Counted from the first letter of the stretch, positions 49,232 to 58,288 are shown. The stretch: 64,000 nt of DNA from Streptomyces sp. H27-H1 (GCF_026627445.1 NZ_JAPNLJ010000007.1:92320-156319); one strand, 5' to 3'. The notes: generated by a model not told the origin, from the letters alone. Numbers and translations: made by a program.

Positions 49232-50209
49232 CTACGCCGGGAGGTGGGACTGGACTTCCGCCGCGGCCTCGTCGCCGTACGCCTTGGTGAAGCGCTGCAT
49301 GAAGTGCGCCCGGGCCAGGGTGTACTCCTGGGTGCCCAGGGTCTCGATGACGAGCGTGGCCAGCATGCAGCCGACCTGCGCGGCGCGCTCGAGGCCGACG
49401 CCCCAGCCCAGACCGGTCAGGAACCCCGCGCGGAAGGCGTCGCCGACACCCGTCGGGTCGACCTTCGCGGTCTCCTCCGGGCAGCCGACCACGATCGGGT
49501 CGTGGCCGACCCGGTCGATGCGGACGCCGTTCGAGCCGAGCGTGGTGACACGGGTGCCGACCTTCGCCAGGATCTCCGCGTCCGTCCAGCCGGACTTCGC
49601 CTCGATGAGGCCCTTCTCGTACTCGTTGGAGAAAAGGTACGTCGCACCCTCCATCAGGGTGCGGATGTTGTCGCCGTCCATCCGGGCGATCTGCTGCGAG
49701 AAGTCCGCGGCGAAGGGGATCGCACGGGTGCGGCACTCCTCCGTGTGGCGGAGCATCGCCTCGGGGTCGTCGGCGCCGATCAGGACGAGGTCCAGGCCGC
49801 CGACCCGGTCCGCGACCGACTTCAGCTCGATCAGGCGGGCCTCGCTCATGGCGCCCGTGTAGAAGGAGCCGATCTGGTTGTGGTCGGCGTCCGTCGTGCA
49901 GACGAAGCGCGCGGTGTGCAGGACCTCGGAGATCCGCACGGACTCGGTGTCGACGCCGTGCCGGTCGAGCCAGGCGCGGTACTCGTCGAAGTCGGAGCCG
50001 GCCGCTCCCACGAGGACCGGCCGGGCGCCGAGCTGACCCATGCCGAAGCAGATGTTCGGGCCGACGCCGCCGCGCCGTACGTCGAGGTTGTCGACGAGGA
50101 AGGAGAGGGAGACCGTGTGCAGCTGGTCCGCGACCAACTGGTCGGCGAAGCGGCCGGGGAAGGTCATGAGGTGGTCGGTGGCGATGGAGCCGGTGACTGC
50201 GATACGCAC
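49232..50209 (-). CDS. adoK: Adenosine kinase (PfkB family)
   Basis: PfkB/ribokinase-fold sugar kinase (325 aa). It resembles mycobacterial adenosine kinase AdoK closely: AVTGSIATDHLMTFPGRFADQL, VSLSFLVD, SFYTGAMSEARLIEL, ADDPEAMLRHTEECR and the catalytic signature DPTGVGDAFRAGFLTG all match what I recall of that protein. It would phosphorylate adenosine to AMP for purine salvage. AGGAG precedes the GTG at 50209. It is divergent from a small gene, with paired AAACTACCC repeats between. Confidence 0.9.
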   Translation of the reverse strand: MRIAVTGSIATDHLMTFPGRFADQLVADQLHTVSLSFLVDNLDVRRGGVGPNICFGMGQLGARPVLVGAAGSDFDEYRAWLDRHGVDTESVRISEVLHTARFVCTTDADHNQIGSFYTGAMSEARLIELKSVADRVGGLDLVLIGADDPEAMLRHTEECRTRAIPFAADFSQQIARMDGDNIRTLMEGATYLFSNEYEKGLIEAKSGWTDAEILAKVGTRVTTLGSNGVRIDRVGHDPIVVGCPEETAKVDPTGVGDAFRAGFLTGLGWGVGLERAAQVGCMLATLVIETLGTQEYTLARAHFMQRFTKAYGDEAAAEVQSHLPA

Positions 50210-50251
50210 GGCGTGGACGCTCCTGCGAGGGACGGCAAGGGGGGACAGTCA

Positions 50252-50296
50252 AAACTACCCGGTCGGGGGCCCGAGGCCGAACGGCAGAAACTACCC
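50252..50296. repeat. Paired direct repeats in a divergent promoter region
   Basis: AAACTACCC at 50252-50260 and again at 50288-50296, 36 bases apart, in the 133-base gap between adoK and the small gene at 50343. The second is followed by GTAG, which forms a short dyad with its CTAC. The repeats could be operator sites for a shared regulator. Confidence 0.45.
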
Positions 50297-50342
50297 CGTA
50301 GTAGCTCTTTCTTCGCCCGCGGCGGCGTGCATACCGTGCCCC

Positions 50343-50561
50343 ATGACCTACACCGATGGTTTCGGGCACCCCCGGCCCGCCGAGAACACGGCGGGCACCG
50401 AGTTCGAACGGCTGCTGGGCGACTGCGCCCGGATGGCCCCCCACTGGCCGGTTCCCGCCGACCCCCGTCCGGACCGGGTGGCGCCCGCGCAGATCAGCGG
50501 AATCCGCGTCCCGGCAGCCTCGGCCCGCCTCATCGCGGCCACGGCGGTCTACGGCTACTAA
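50343..50561 (+). CDS. Small protein of unknown function
   Basis: A 72-aa protein without a recognised domain: an acidic and Pro-rich middle (CARMAPHWPVPADPRPDRVAP) and a more regular C-terminus (ISGIRVPAASARLIAATAVYGY). The ATG has no ribosome site. TACCGT ends 5 bases upstream, one base short of the leaderless spacing seen elsewhere in this window. It lies 102 bases before the next gene on the same strand. Confidence 0.65.
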   Translation: MTYTDGFGHPRPAENTAGTEFERLLGDCARMAPHWPVPADPRPDRVAPAQISGIRVPAASARLIAATAVYGY

Positions 50562-50663
50562 GACCGCTTCACCGCCCAGGTGCCCGAGCCCGAGGGAACC
50601 GGATCCGCGTCTGTTCCGTCACACCCGCATCACCCCATGCGGGACGGGCAAAGGAGCGATGCG

Positions 50664-52139
50664 GTGACCAGCGAACAACCCGATGCACCCGATGTATCCG
50701 ACACACCCGATGCGTCACGTGCCACACGACGGCGGCCGGTCTGGGTCGTAGGTTCGATCGCGGCCGCCGTCCTGCTCACCGGCGGCGGCACCGCGTACTG
50801 GGCGTCGATCGCCCACGGCGAGGGGCGTACGGATGTCAGCGCGGCATCCGCGCCCCTTGTCGCGCCGAGTCCGTCCGGGCCCGGCATCGCCCCCGGCGAG
50901 CCCGACCCCTCCGGCGGCGGGGTCACGTACACCGCCGAGGTCCGCCTCCCGGACGGCCCGGCCACCGCGCCGGCCTTCGTGGCGAGCGGTGAGGTGACCT
51001 CCGCCGAGGTGGCGCGGCTCGCGACGGCGCTCGGGATCTCCGGCGCGCCCCGGCTCTCCGGGGAGACCTGGCAGGCCGGAGAGGTCGCGGACGGCTCCGG
51101 ACCCCGGCTCACGGTGAACCTCAAGGCGCCCGGGACCTGGAACTTCTCCCGCTTCCAGGTCGGCGGCACCGGGGACGACTGCCGGCGCGGCCAGGACACC
51201 TGCGGGCCGGCCACCCTCCCCCAGGACCAGGGCCAGGACAGCGGCTCCGCCGTCGGCCAGCCCGTCTCCGAGGAGGCCGCCAAGGCGGCCGCCGCGCCCG
51301 TACTGGCGGCCGTGGGCCAGGGCGCTGCCGCGCTCGACGCCCGGCTCGCCCAGGGCTCCGTACGCGTGGTGAGCGCCGACCCGGTGATCGGCGGCCTGCC
51401 CACGCAGGGCTGGTCCACCAAGGTCGGCGTCGGGGCGGACTCCAAGGTGGTGTCGGGCAGCGGCGAGCTGAAGGCCCCGGCGCGGGCCTCGGAGCAGCCG
51501 GTGGTCGGCGCCGTGGACGCGCTGGCCCGGCTGAACGACAAGGCCAAGGCCTCCGGCGGCACGCACCCCGACCCGAGCGGCTGCGCCACGAGCGTCCCGC
51601 TGACTCCGGACCCCCCGGTCGGCGCCACGGACACGCTGCCGTGCAACCCGGACCCCCGGCCGATGAAGCCCCAGCGGACGGAGTCGGTACGGGGCGCCGC
51701 GCTCGGGCTGGTCCCCGGCACGGTCGACGGGGCCCGCGGGCTGGTGCCGGCCTGGCTGTTCGAGGTGGCGGGCAGGGACGGCGGCCCCGGCCACACGGTG
51801 GCCCAGCCGGCGGCCCTGACCGAGGGGACTCCCCCGCCCGACGCGTCCGACCCGTCCTCCCCGCCCGCGAAGGGACAGACCGTGCCCGGGTTCTCGTACG
51901 ACCTGGCCGACCGGACGCTGACGGTGAACTTCTGGGGCGGGGTGTGCAGCACGTACGCCCTGGAGGTCCGTGAGCAGCCGGACTCGGTGATGGTGAAGAT
52001 CACGGACACCCCGAACAAGCCGGGGCAGGCCTGCATCATGATCGCGAAGGAGATGACGGTGACGGGCGCGCTGCAGCAGCCGCTCGGCGACCGGAAGGTG
52101 ATCGACGCGACCACGGGCAAGGCCGTCCCCCGCCAGTAG
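50664..52139 (+). CDS. Membrane-anchored extracytoplasmic protein, unknown function
   Basis: A 491-aa protein. A short cytoplasmic tail leads into one membrane segment (PVWVVGSIAAAVLLTGGGTAYWA, about residues 23-45). The rest is exported and Pro/Gly-rich, with a region of alternating strands (WSTKVGVGADSKVVSGSGELKAP) that resembles YpeB/PepSY-like or similar secreted modules only loosely. Four or more Cys outside the membrane (DDCRRGQDTC, GCATS, PCNPD) suggest disulfides. The GTG at 50664 has AAAGGAG 7 bases upstream and beats the longer frame. I do not recognise the family. Confidence 0.8.
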   Translation: MTSEQPDAPDVSDTPDASRATRRRPVWVVGSIAAAVLLTGGGTAYWASIAHGEGRTDVSAASAPLVAPSPSGPGIAPGEPDPSGGGVTYTAEVRLPDGPATAPAFVASGEVTSAEVARLATALGISGAPRLSGETWQAGEVADGSGPRLTVNLKAPGTWNFSRFQVGGTGDDCRRGQDTCGPATLPQDQGQDSGSAVGQPVSEEAAKAAAAPVLAAVGQGAAALDARLAQGSVRVVSADPVIGGLPTQGWSTKVGVGADSKVVSGSGELKAPARASEQPVVGAVDALARLNDKAKASGGTHPDPSGCATSVPLTPDPPVGATDTLPCNPDPRPMKPQRTESVRGAALGLVPGTVDGARGLVPAWLFEVAGRDGGPGHTVAQPAALTEGTPPPDASDPSSPPAKGQTVPGFSYDLADRTLTVNFWGGVCSTYALEVREQPDSVMVKITDTPNKPGQACIMIAKEMTVTGALQQPLGDRKVIDATTGKAVPRQ

Positions 52140-52155
52140 GCGGCCCGGACGTGCG

Positions 52156-52195
52156 AGAGGGGCCCGCCCGCGGTAGTCCGCGGGCGGGCCCCTCT
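52156..52195. terminator. Strong bidirectional terminator
   Basis: Perfect 18-base stem AGAGGGGCCCGCCCGCGG (52156-52173) with its complement (52178-52195), loop TAGT. It lies between the convergent membrane-protein gene and erpA. Confidence 0.9.
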
Positions 52196-52212
52196 GCGTG
52201 TTCCTTCAGGAT

Positions 52213-52569
52213 TTAGTTGAAGGAGTCGCCGCAGGCGCAGGAACCCGTGGCGTTCGGGTTGTCGATCGTGAAGCCCTGCTTCTCGATGGTGTCGACGAAG
52301 TCGATGGACGCACCGTGCAGGTACGGGGAGCTCATCCGGTCGGTGACGACCTTCACACCGTCGAAGTCCTTCACGACGTCGCCGTCGAGGGAGCGCTCGT
52401 CGAAGAAGAGCTGGTAGCGCAGGCCGGAGCAGCCGCCGGGCTGGACGGCGACGCGCAGAGCCAGGTCGTCGCGGCCTTCCTGCTCCAGCAGGGTCCTGAC
52501 CTTTTCGGCGGCGGCGTCGGACAGGAGGATGCCGTCGCTCACGGTGGTCTTTTCGTCCTGTACGGACAT
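52213..52569 (-). CDS. erpA: Iron-sulfur cluster insertion protein ErpA (A-type carrier)
   Basis: HesB/IscA-family carrier that delivers Fe-S clusters to target proteins (118 aa). The three conserved Cys are present: GGCSGLRYQLFF, and GSCACGDSF at the C-terminus. The ATG at 52569 is favoured because GGGAG lies 9 bases upstream; an ATG two codons earlier would be too close to it. It is divergent from nadA, whose product needs a [4Fe-4S] cluster, so shared regulation from the gap is plausible. Confidence 0.94.
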   Translation of the reverse strand: MSVQDEKTTVSDGILLSDAAAEKVRTLLEQEGRDDLALRVAVQPGGCSGLRYQLFFDERSLDGDVVKDFDGVKVVTDRMSSPYLHGASIDFVDTIEKQGFTIDNPNATGSCACGDSFN

Positions 52570-52875
52570 CTGCATTCACTCCCGAAGTGGGCGGCTCCCC
52601 GCCCAAGGCGGGGAAACGTCGGACTCTTGCCGTCGGTGGCAACGAGCGGGACCGCGGATTCATTCCGCGACCCGACGCGTGTTTCAGAAATTCCATGCTC
52701 GCACACCCCCGCGCGGAGGGCGGGTCCCCGCGGCGGGCAGGCGAATGCGTCACATCGACACTATCGGCATCGTCAAAGTGACGTGAAGCAGTTATGATAA
52801 ATAACGTCAAATAGACGAGAAGTCGAAGCGATGGCTTCAGAAGTCCCTTGTCGCAGAACAGAAAGGGTGCGTGTC
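52570..52875. promoter_or_regulatory. AT-rich divergent promoter region of erpA and nadA
   Basis: 306 bases without a gene. Around 52770-52815 the sequence turns AT-rich: GTTAT-GATAA-ATAAC (52791-52805) is a perfect 5-base dyad containing a TATGAT -10-like box, flanked by two direct repeats CGTCAAA (52771-52777 and 52805-52811). This is the most AT-rich stretch noticed in the window and probably holds the operator and promoters. I could not assign a regulator. Confidence 0.55.
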
Positions 52876-54066
52876 GTGACCACCGCCCAGCCTTTGGACA
52901 ACCAGCCTTTGGACGTCCAGCCGACGCCCCTCGCCCTGCTGCTGCTCGGCCGCGAGGCCGACCCCAAGAGCGAGCGCGGGGTGGAGTGCCCCGGCGACCT
53001 GCCGTCGCCGTCGGACCCGGACCTCGTCGCGCGCGCCCGCGCCGCCAAGGAGAAGCTCGGGGACAAGGTCTTCATCCTGGGCCACCACTACCAGCGTGAC
53101 GAGGTCATCGAGTTCGCCGACGTCACCGGTGACTCCTTCAAGCTCGCCAAGGACGCGGCCGCCAAGCCGGAGGCCGAGTACATCGTCTTCTGCGGCGTCC
53201 ACTTCATGGCCGAGTCCGCCGACATCCTCACCTCGGACGACCAGAAGGTGGTCCTGCCGGACCTGGCCGCGGGCTGCTCGATGGCCGACATGGCCACCGC
53301 CGAGCAGGTCGCCGAGTGCTGGGACGTGCTGACCGAGGCCGGTGTCGCCGGAGCCACGGTGCCCGTCTCGTACATGAACTCCTCCGCCGACATCAAGGCC
53401 TTCACCGGCAAGCACGGCGGCACGATCTGCACGTCGTCCAACGCCAAGAAGGCCCTGGAGTGGGCGTTCGAACAGGGCGAGAAGGTGCTCTTCCTCCCGG
53501 ACCAGCACCTGGGCCGCAACACCGCCGTCCGCGACATGGGCATGTCCCTCGACGACTGCGTGCTCTACAACCCGCACAAGCCGAACGGCGGCCTGACCGC
53601 CGAGCAGCTGCGGAACGCCAAGATGATCCTGTGGCGCGGCCACTGCTCCGTGCACGGCCGTTTCTCGGTCGACTCGGTCAACGACGTGCGTGCCCGCATC
53701 CCCGGCGTGAACGTCCTGGTCCACCCCGAGTGCAAGCACGAGGTCGTGGCGGCCGCGGACTACGTCGGCTCCACCGAGTACATCATCAAGGCGCTGGAGG
53801 CGGCCCCGGCCGGCTCCAAGTGGGCCATCGGCACCGAGCTGAACCTCGTGCAGCGCCTGGCGAACCGTTTCGCCCCTGAGGACAAGGAGGTCGTCTTCCT
53901 CGACAAGACGGTCTGCTTCTGCTCGACGATGAACCGCATCGACCTCCCCCACCTGGTGTGGACCCTGGAGTCCCTGGCCGAGGGCAACCTCGTCAACCAG
54001 ATCCAGGTCGACAAGGAGACCGAGAGCTTCGCGAAGCTCGCCCTGGAGCGGATGCTCGCGCTGTAG
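52876..54066 (+). CDS. nadA: Quinolinate synthase
   Basis: [4Fe-4S] enzyme that condenses iminoaspartate with dihydroxyacetone phosphate to quinolinate in NAD synthesis (396 aa). Motifs: ILGHHYQRDEVIEFAD, YIVFCGVHFMAESA, LPDLAAGCSMADM, HPECKHEV and FLDKTVCFCSTMNR; the Cys in the last three blocks include the cluster ligands. The GTG at 52876 has AAAGGG 8 bases upstream and gives the usual N-terminus MTTAQPLD; the in-frame ATG at 52831 is judged too early. nadB and nadC are not adjacent. Confidence 0.95.
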   Translation: MTTAQPLDNQPLDVQPTPLALLLLGREADPKSERGVECPGDLPSPSDPDLVARARAAKEKLGDKVFILGHHYQRDEVIEFADVTGDSFKLAKDAAAKPEAEYIVFCGVHFMAESADILTSDDQKVVLPDLAAGCSMADMATAEQVAECWDVLTEAGVAGATVPVSYMNSSADIKAFTGKHGGTICTSSNAKKALEWAFEQGEKVLFLPDQHLGRNTAVRDMGMSLDDCVLYNPHKPNGGLTAEQLRNAKMILWRGHCSVHGRFSVDSVNDVRARIPGVNVLVHPECKHEVVAAADYVGSTEYIIKALEAAPAGSKWAIGTELNLVQRLANRFAPEDKEVVFLDKTVCFCSTMNRIDLPHLVWTLESLAEGNLVNQIQVDKETESFAKLALERMLAL

Positions 54067-54087
54067 CCGCTTCCGTACGAAAAACGA

Positions 54088-54125
54088 CCGAAGGGCCGCC
54101 CCTCCTTCGAGGGGCGGCCCTTCGG
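54088..54125. terminator. Terminator between nadA and the RND gene
   Basis: Perfect 17-base stem CCGAAGGGCCGCCCCTC (54088-54104) with GAGGGGCGGCCCTTCGG (54109-54125), loop CTTC. It serves both convergent genes. Confidence 0.9.
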
Positions 54126-54147
54126 CTTGTACGGGTTCCCCCGCGCG

Positions 54148-57100
54148 TCAGACCTTGACCGGGCTCTCCTCCTCCGAGGAGGCGGCCGGGGCCGGGACCA
54201 CGCTCAGGCGTGCCGTCTTCTTCGCGCTGCGGCGCTCCTTGCGGAGCTCCAGCATCGTGTAGAGGGTCGGCACCAGGAGCAGGGTCAGCAGGGTGGAGCT
54301 GATCAGGCCGCCGATGACGACCACCGCGAGCGGCTGCGAGATGAAGCCGCCCTCGCCGGTGACGCCCAGCGCCATCGGGAGCAGCGCGAAGATCGTCGCC
54401 AGTGCCGTCATCAGGATCGGGCGCAGCCGGTGGCGGCCACCCTCGACGACCGCCTCGATCACGCCGTAGCCCTGGGCCCGGTACTGGTTGACCAGGTCGA
54501 TCAGGACGATGGCGTTGGTCACGACGATGCCGATGAGCATCAGCATGCCGATCAGTGCCGGAACGCCGAGCGGCGTGCCGGTGACCAGGAGCAGGCCGAG
54601 CGCGCCGGTCGCCGCGAAGGGGATGGAGACCAGCAGGATCAGCGGCTGGAGCAGCGAGCGGAACGTAGCGACCAGCAGCATGAACACGAGGGCGATGGCC
54701 GCGAGCATGGCCAGGCCCAGCGAGGCGAAGGCCTCGCTCTGGTCCTGTCCGACGCCGCCGATGGTGGCCGTGGCGCCCGCGGGCAGGTCCAGGGCCTTGA
54801 TCTTCGACTGCAGGGTGGAGCTGACGGCTCCGGTGTTGTCGCCGACCGGCTTGGCGCTGATGGTCGCGGCGCGGGCGCCGTCGATCCGGGTCATCGCGAC
54901 CGGGCCGGGGACCTCCTTCACCTCGGCGATGTCGCCGAGCCTGACCGGGCCGACGGGCAGCGCCCGCAGCTCGGCCAGGGTGGTGGCCGGCTGCGCGGAC
55001 TTGATGACGATGTCCCGCTCGGTGTCGTCCAGTACGGCCCTGCCCGCCGGGTTGCCCCGTACGGCCTGCCCGACGATGGCGCCGAGCGCGGCCTGGTTCA
55101 GGCCGAACTCCGCCGCCTTGGGGGTGGCGGTGACCGAGATCCGGGGCACGGACTGGGACAGGTCGCTCTGGACGTCGGTGACGTCCTCGATCTTCGCCAC
55201 CTCGGCGCGCACCTGCTCGGCGGCCCGGGCGAGGACCGCCCCGTCTCCGGCCTTCACGACGACGCTGAGGTTCTGGCTGCCGAAGCCGTCGCCGGCCGCG
55301 ATGGTGGTGTCGCCGATGCCGTCGATCCCCTTCAAGGCGGTCTCGATGTGCTTCTTCGCGGCCTCGGTGTCCTCGGAGCTCTCCAGCGTGACCTGGTACG
55401 AGGCCTGGTTGGAGCCCGTACCGCCGCCGAAGGCGGCCAGGAAGCCCGACGAGCCGACGGTGACCTGGTAGTCCTTGACCCCGTCGGTCCCGGACAGGAC
55501 CTTCTCCACCTTGCGGCTCGCCTCGTCGGCGGCCGCGAGCGAGGTGCCGGGCGGCAACTGCTGCTTGATGCTGAGGACTTCCTGCTCGCCCTGGTCGAAG
55601 AAGTTCGTCTTGAGCAGCGGGGCCATGCCCAGCGTCGCGACGAGCACCACGACGGCCACGGCCAGGGTGGCGAGCCGGCGGCGGGTGACCAGGTCCAGCG
55701 CCCGTACGTAGAACTGCTGGAGCTTGCTGCGGGACTCCTTCTCCTCGGCTTCGCGGCGCGCCTTCCCGGCGCTCGCCGCGTCGCCCTCGCTCACGCCCTC
55801 GGGGGCGCGCAGGAACCAGTAGGAGAGCACCGGTACGACCGTCAGGGAGACGATCAGCGAGGCCAGCAGGGCCGCGGTGACGGTGATCGAGAACGGGCCG
55901 AAGAACTGGCCGACCATGCCGCCGACGAAGGCGATCGGCAGGAACACGGCGACGGTGGTGAGCGTGGAGGAAGTGACCGCCCCCGCCACCTCCTTGACCG
56001 CGGTGATGATCGCGCTCTGGCGCTCCTCGCCGTAGCCGAGGTGGCGCTTGATGTTCTCCAGGACCACGATCGAGTCGTCGACGACCCGGCCGATGGCGAT
56101 GGTGAGCGCGCCCAGCGTCAGCATGTTGAGGGAGAGGTCGCGGGTCCACAGCACGATCAGCGCGAGGACGACGGACAGCGGGATGGAGACCGCGGTGACC
56201 AGCGTCGAGCGCAGCGAGCCGAGGAAGACCAGGATCACGATGACCGCGAAGACCAGGCCGAGCAGACCCTCGGTGGTCAGGCCCGAGATGGACTTGGCGA
56301 CAGCCGGGCCCTGGTCGCTGACCACGGTCAGGTCGGCGCCGGAGCCGAGGGTGGAACGGAGCTCGGGCAGCTTGTCCTCGACCGCGTCCGAGATGGCGAC
56401 GGCGCTGCCGTCCTTGTCCATGGTGAGGACGAGGGCGAGGCTGGGCTTGCCGTTGGTGCGGGTGAGGGAGACGGCCTTGGCCGGCTCCTGCTTCACGCTC
56501 GCCACGTCGCCGAGGCGGACGGCGGGCTTGCCCGGTCCGGCGGTGAGGCGCAGGTCCTCCAGCTGGGCGAGCGAGGTGTAGCCCGAACCGACGCGCACGG
56601 TGCGGTTCTTGCCCGCCTCGTCGAAGGAGCCCGCGGGGACGGTGGCGCCGCCCGCCTGGAGGCCCTGGGCCAGGGCGGCGCCGTCGAGGCCGGCGCCGGC
56701 AAGCTCGGCGTCGTCGGGGGTGACGGTGACCTGGAGGTCCTGGACCCCGTCGACGGTGACCTGGCCGACGCCCGCGATGTCCTCCAGGGCGGGGACCACC
56801 GACTTGTTCAGCTGGTCGGCCAGCGCCTGCTGGTCCTTGTCGGAGGTCACGGCGAGGACCACGGTCGGGATGTCGTCGGTGGAACCGGCGATCACCTGCG
56901 GGTCCACCTCGGCGGGCAGCCGTACGCGGGCCCGGTTGACGGCCTGCTGGACGTCGGCGACGAGCTGCTTGGTGCCCTCGTCGCCGTAGTCGAAGGTCGC
57001 CATGATGAGGGCGTTGCCCTCGCTGGCGGTGGAGGTGATGCCGGTGATGCCGTCGACGCCCTTGAGCATGGTTTCGATCGGTTCGACGACCTGCTTCTCC

Positions 57101-57279
57101 ACCACGTCGGGCGAGGCGCCCTGGTACGGCGCGAGCACGGACACCATCGGCAGGTCGATGGAGGGCAGCAGCTGCTGCTTGAGCTGCGGGATGGCAATGG
57201 CGCCGAAGAGGATCGCGACGAGCGACACGAGGCCGATCAGCGCCCTCTGGGCGAGGCTGAAGCGGGACAGCCGGAACAT
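54148..57279 (-). CDS. RND-family exporter (AcrB/HAE1-like)
   Basis: Proton-driven export pump of 1043 aa. It has the twelve-helix RND plan: the first helix in RALIGLVSLVAILFGAIAIP, a large extracytoplasmic loop, the block of helices with GRVVDDSIVVLENIKRHLGYG (the HAE1 signature with the coupling Asp pair), then a second loop and helix block (LLVATFRSLLQPLILLVSIPFAATGALG, MLMLIGIVVTNAIVLIDLVNQYRAQG). No adaptor or outer-membrane partner is needed or seen in this Gram-positive setting. An orphan response regulator is encoded just upstream on the same strand, with dyads in the gap. The substrate is unknown. Confidence 0.93.
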   Translation of the reverse strand: MFRLSRFSLAQRALIGLVSLVAILFGAIAIPQLKQQLLPSIDLPMVSVLAPYQGASPDVVEKQVVEPIETMLKGVDGITGITSTASEGNALIMATFDYGDEGTKQLVADVQQAVNRARVRLPAEVDPQVIAGSTDDIPTVVLAVTSDKDQQALADQLNKSVVPALEDIAGVGQVTVDGVQDLQVTVTPDDAELAGAGLDGAALAQGLQAGGATVPAGSFDEAGKNRTVRVGSGYTSLAQLEDLRLTAGPGKPAVRLGDVASVKQEPAKAVSLTRTNGKPSLALVLTMDKDGSAVAISDAVEDKLPELRSTLGSGADLTVVSDQGPAVAKSISGLTTEGLLGLVFAVIVILVFLGSLRSTLVTAVSIPLSVVLALIVLWTRDLSLNMLTLGALTIAIGRVVDDSIVVLENIKRHLGYGEERQSAIITAVKEVAGAVTSSTLTTVAVFLPIAFVGGMVGQFFGPFSITVTAALLASLIVSLTVVPVLSYWFLRAPEGVSEGDAASAGKARREAEEKESRSKLQQFYVRALDLVTRRRLATLAVAVVVLVATLGMAPLLKTNFFDQGEQEVLSIKQQLPPGTSLAAADEASRKVEKVLSGTDGVKDYQVTVGSSGFLAAFGGGTGSNQASYQVTLESSEDTEAAKKHIETALKGIDGIGDTTIAAGDGFGSQNLSVVVKAGDGAVLARAAEQVRAEVAKIEDVTDVQSDLSQSVPRISVTATPKAAEFGLNQAALGAIVGQAVRGNPAGRAVLDDTERDIVIKSAQPATTLAELRALPVGPVRLGDIAEVKEVPGPVAMTRIDGARAATISAKPVGDNTGAVSSTLQSKIKALDLPAGATATIGGVGQDQSEAFASLGLAMLAAIALVFMLLVATFRSLLQPLILLVSIPFAATGALGLLLVTGTPLGVPALIGMLMLIGIVVTNAIVLIDLVNQYRAQGYGVIEAVVEGGRHRLRPILMTALATIFALLPMALGVTGEGGFISQPLAVVVIGGLISSTLLTLLLVPTLYTMLELRKERRSAKKTARLSVVPAPAASSEEESPVKV

Positions 57280-57436
57280 GGGTATGGGGATCTCTCTGCA
57301 GTGACGTGGTGACGTCTACGAGACATGACGGAGCCGTGCCGTCGGGCACGCGCGAGGGCCCCTCAGCCTCTCGTGCGCGCGGGCACGCCGACGTCGGCCC
57401 CAGGTCCCGTCCTTATCCGGGGCATACCGCGTCCGC

Positions 57437-57474
57437 AGTAGACCGGACTACTCCGCCCTGGGCCGGACTAGTCC
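57437..57474 (-). promoter_or_regulatory. Paired dyads between regulator and RND genes
   Basis: AGTAGACCGGACTACT (57437-57452), nearly palindromic, and GGACTAGTCC (57465-57474), fully palindromic. Both contain CCGGACTA (57443-57450 and 57463-57470), 20 bases or two helical turns apart. They overlap the 3' end of the regulator gene and lie upstream of the RND gene. Confidence 0.45.
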
Positions 57475-58164
57475 CGATTCGTACGCGATGACCACCAATT
57501 GGGCCCGGTCGCGGGCGCCCAGCTTGGACATGGCCCGGTTCACGTGCGTCTTGACGGTGAGCGGGCTGACTTCCAGCCGGCGGGCGATCCCGTCGTTGGA
57601 CAGGCCCGCCGCCACGAGTACGAGGACCTCGCGCTCGCGCCCGGTCAGCGCGGCGAGGCGCTGCGCGTGGGCCGCGCCCGTGGCGGGGGTGGTCCCGGCG
57701 CCGCCGCCCTGCGCGAGGAAGGTGGCGATGAGTCCCTTGGTGGCGGCCGGGGAGAGCAGCGCGTCGCCCGCGGCCGCGACGCGGATGGCGTTGAGCAGCT
57801 CCTCGGGTTCGGCGCCCTTTCCGAGGAACCCGGAGGCGCCCGCCCGCAGGGCCGCCGCCACGTACTCGTCGACCTCGAAGGTCGTCAGCATCACCACGCG
57901 CACGTCGGCCAGTTCGGGGTCGGCGGTGATCAGCCGGGTGGCGGCGAGGCCGTCGGTGCCGGGCATCCGGATGTCCATGAGCACGACGTCGGGCCGGGTC
58001 GTACGGGCCAGCTCGAAGGCCTGCGCCCCGTCGGAGGCCTCCCCGATCACCCGCATGTCGGGCTCGGAGTCGACGAGCACCTTGAACGCGCTGCGCAGCA
58101 GGGCCTGGTCGTCGGCGAGGAGCACCCGGATGGGCGTCGGGACCGGGCTAGGGGTGTCTTCCAC
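57448..58164 (-). CDS. NarL/LuxR-family response regulator, orphan
   Basis: A 238-aa two-component regulator. The receiver domain has DD in VLLADDQALLR, phosphoacceptor Asp in DVVLMDIRMPG and Lys in GFLGKGAE. The LuxR-type helix-turn-helix is LTGREREVLVLVAAGLSNDGIARRLEVSPLTVKTHVNRAMSKL. No histidine kinase adjoins it in this window, which is unusual for the family. The GTG at 58164 has TAGGGT ending exactly 6 bases upstream and no ribosome site, so it is probably leaderless. It precedes the RND gene by 168 bases and may control it. Confidence 0.92.
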   Translation of the reverse strand: MEDTPSPVPTPIRVLLADDQALLRSAFKVLVDSEPDMRVIGEASDGAQAFELARTTRPDVVLMDIRMPGTDGLAATRLITADPELADVRVVMLTTFEVDEYVAAALRAGASGFLGKGAEPEELLNAIRVAAAGDALLSPAATKGLIATFLAQGGGAGTTPATGAAHAQRLAALTGREREVLVLVAAGLSNDGIARRLEVSPLTVKTHVNRAMSKLGARDRAQLVVIAYESGLVRPRAE

Positions 58165-58223
58165 GCCCTGACCCTACGTCGTCCCGCGCGGGGCGGGGCG
58201 GGGCGGCCGGGCAGGGCGGCGCC

Positions 58224-58232
58224 GGGGGGGGG
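58224..58232. repeat. Run of nine G in an intergenic region
   Basis: Nine consecutive G between the response regulator and cobS, amid short GC palindromes (GCCCGGCGCCGGGC). It is prone to slippage and to sequencing error. No coding role is visible. Confidence 0.7.
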
Positions 58233-58288
58233 CGCACGCGGCCCGGCGCCGGGCCGTCCTGCGCGGCCCGGCCCGGCGCCGGATCCCA

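Noticed and set aside
54127..57312. Open frame of 1061 codons on the forward strand opposite the RND gene
   Set aside because: It is an artefact of G+C-rich third positions: the protein is Gly/Asp/Arg-rich with no domain, while the opposite strand encodes a full RND protein.
58201..58260. GC palindromes and G9 run as an origin or attachment site
   Set aside because: No flanking duplication, integrase or DnaA boxes; it is simple GC-rich intergenic sequence.
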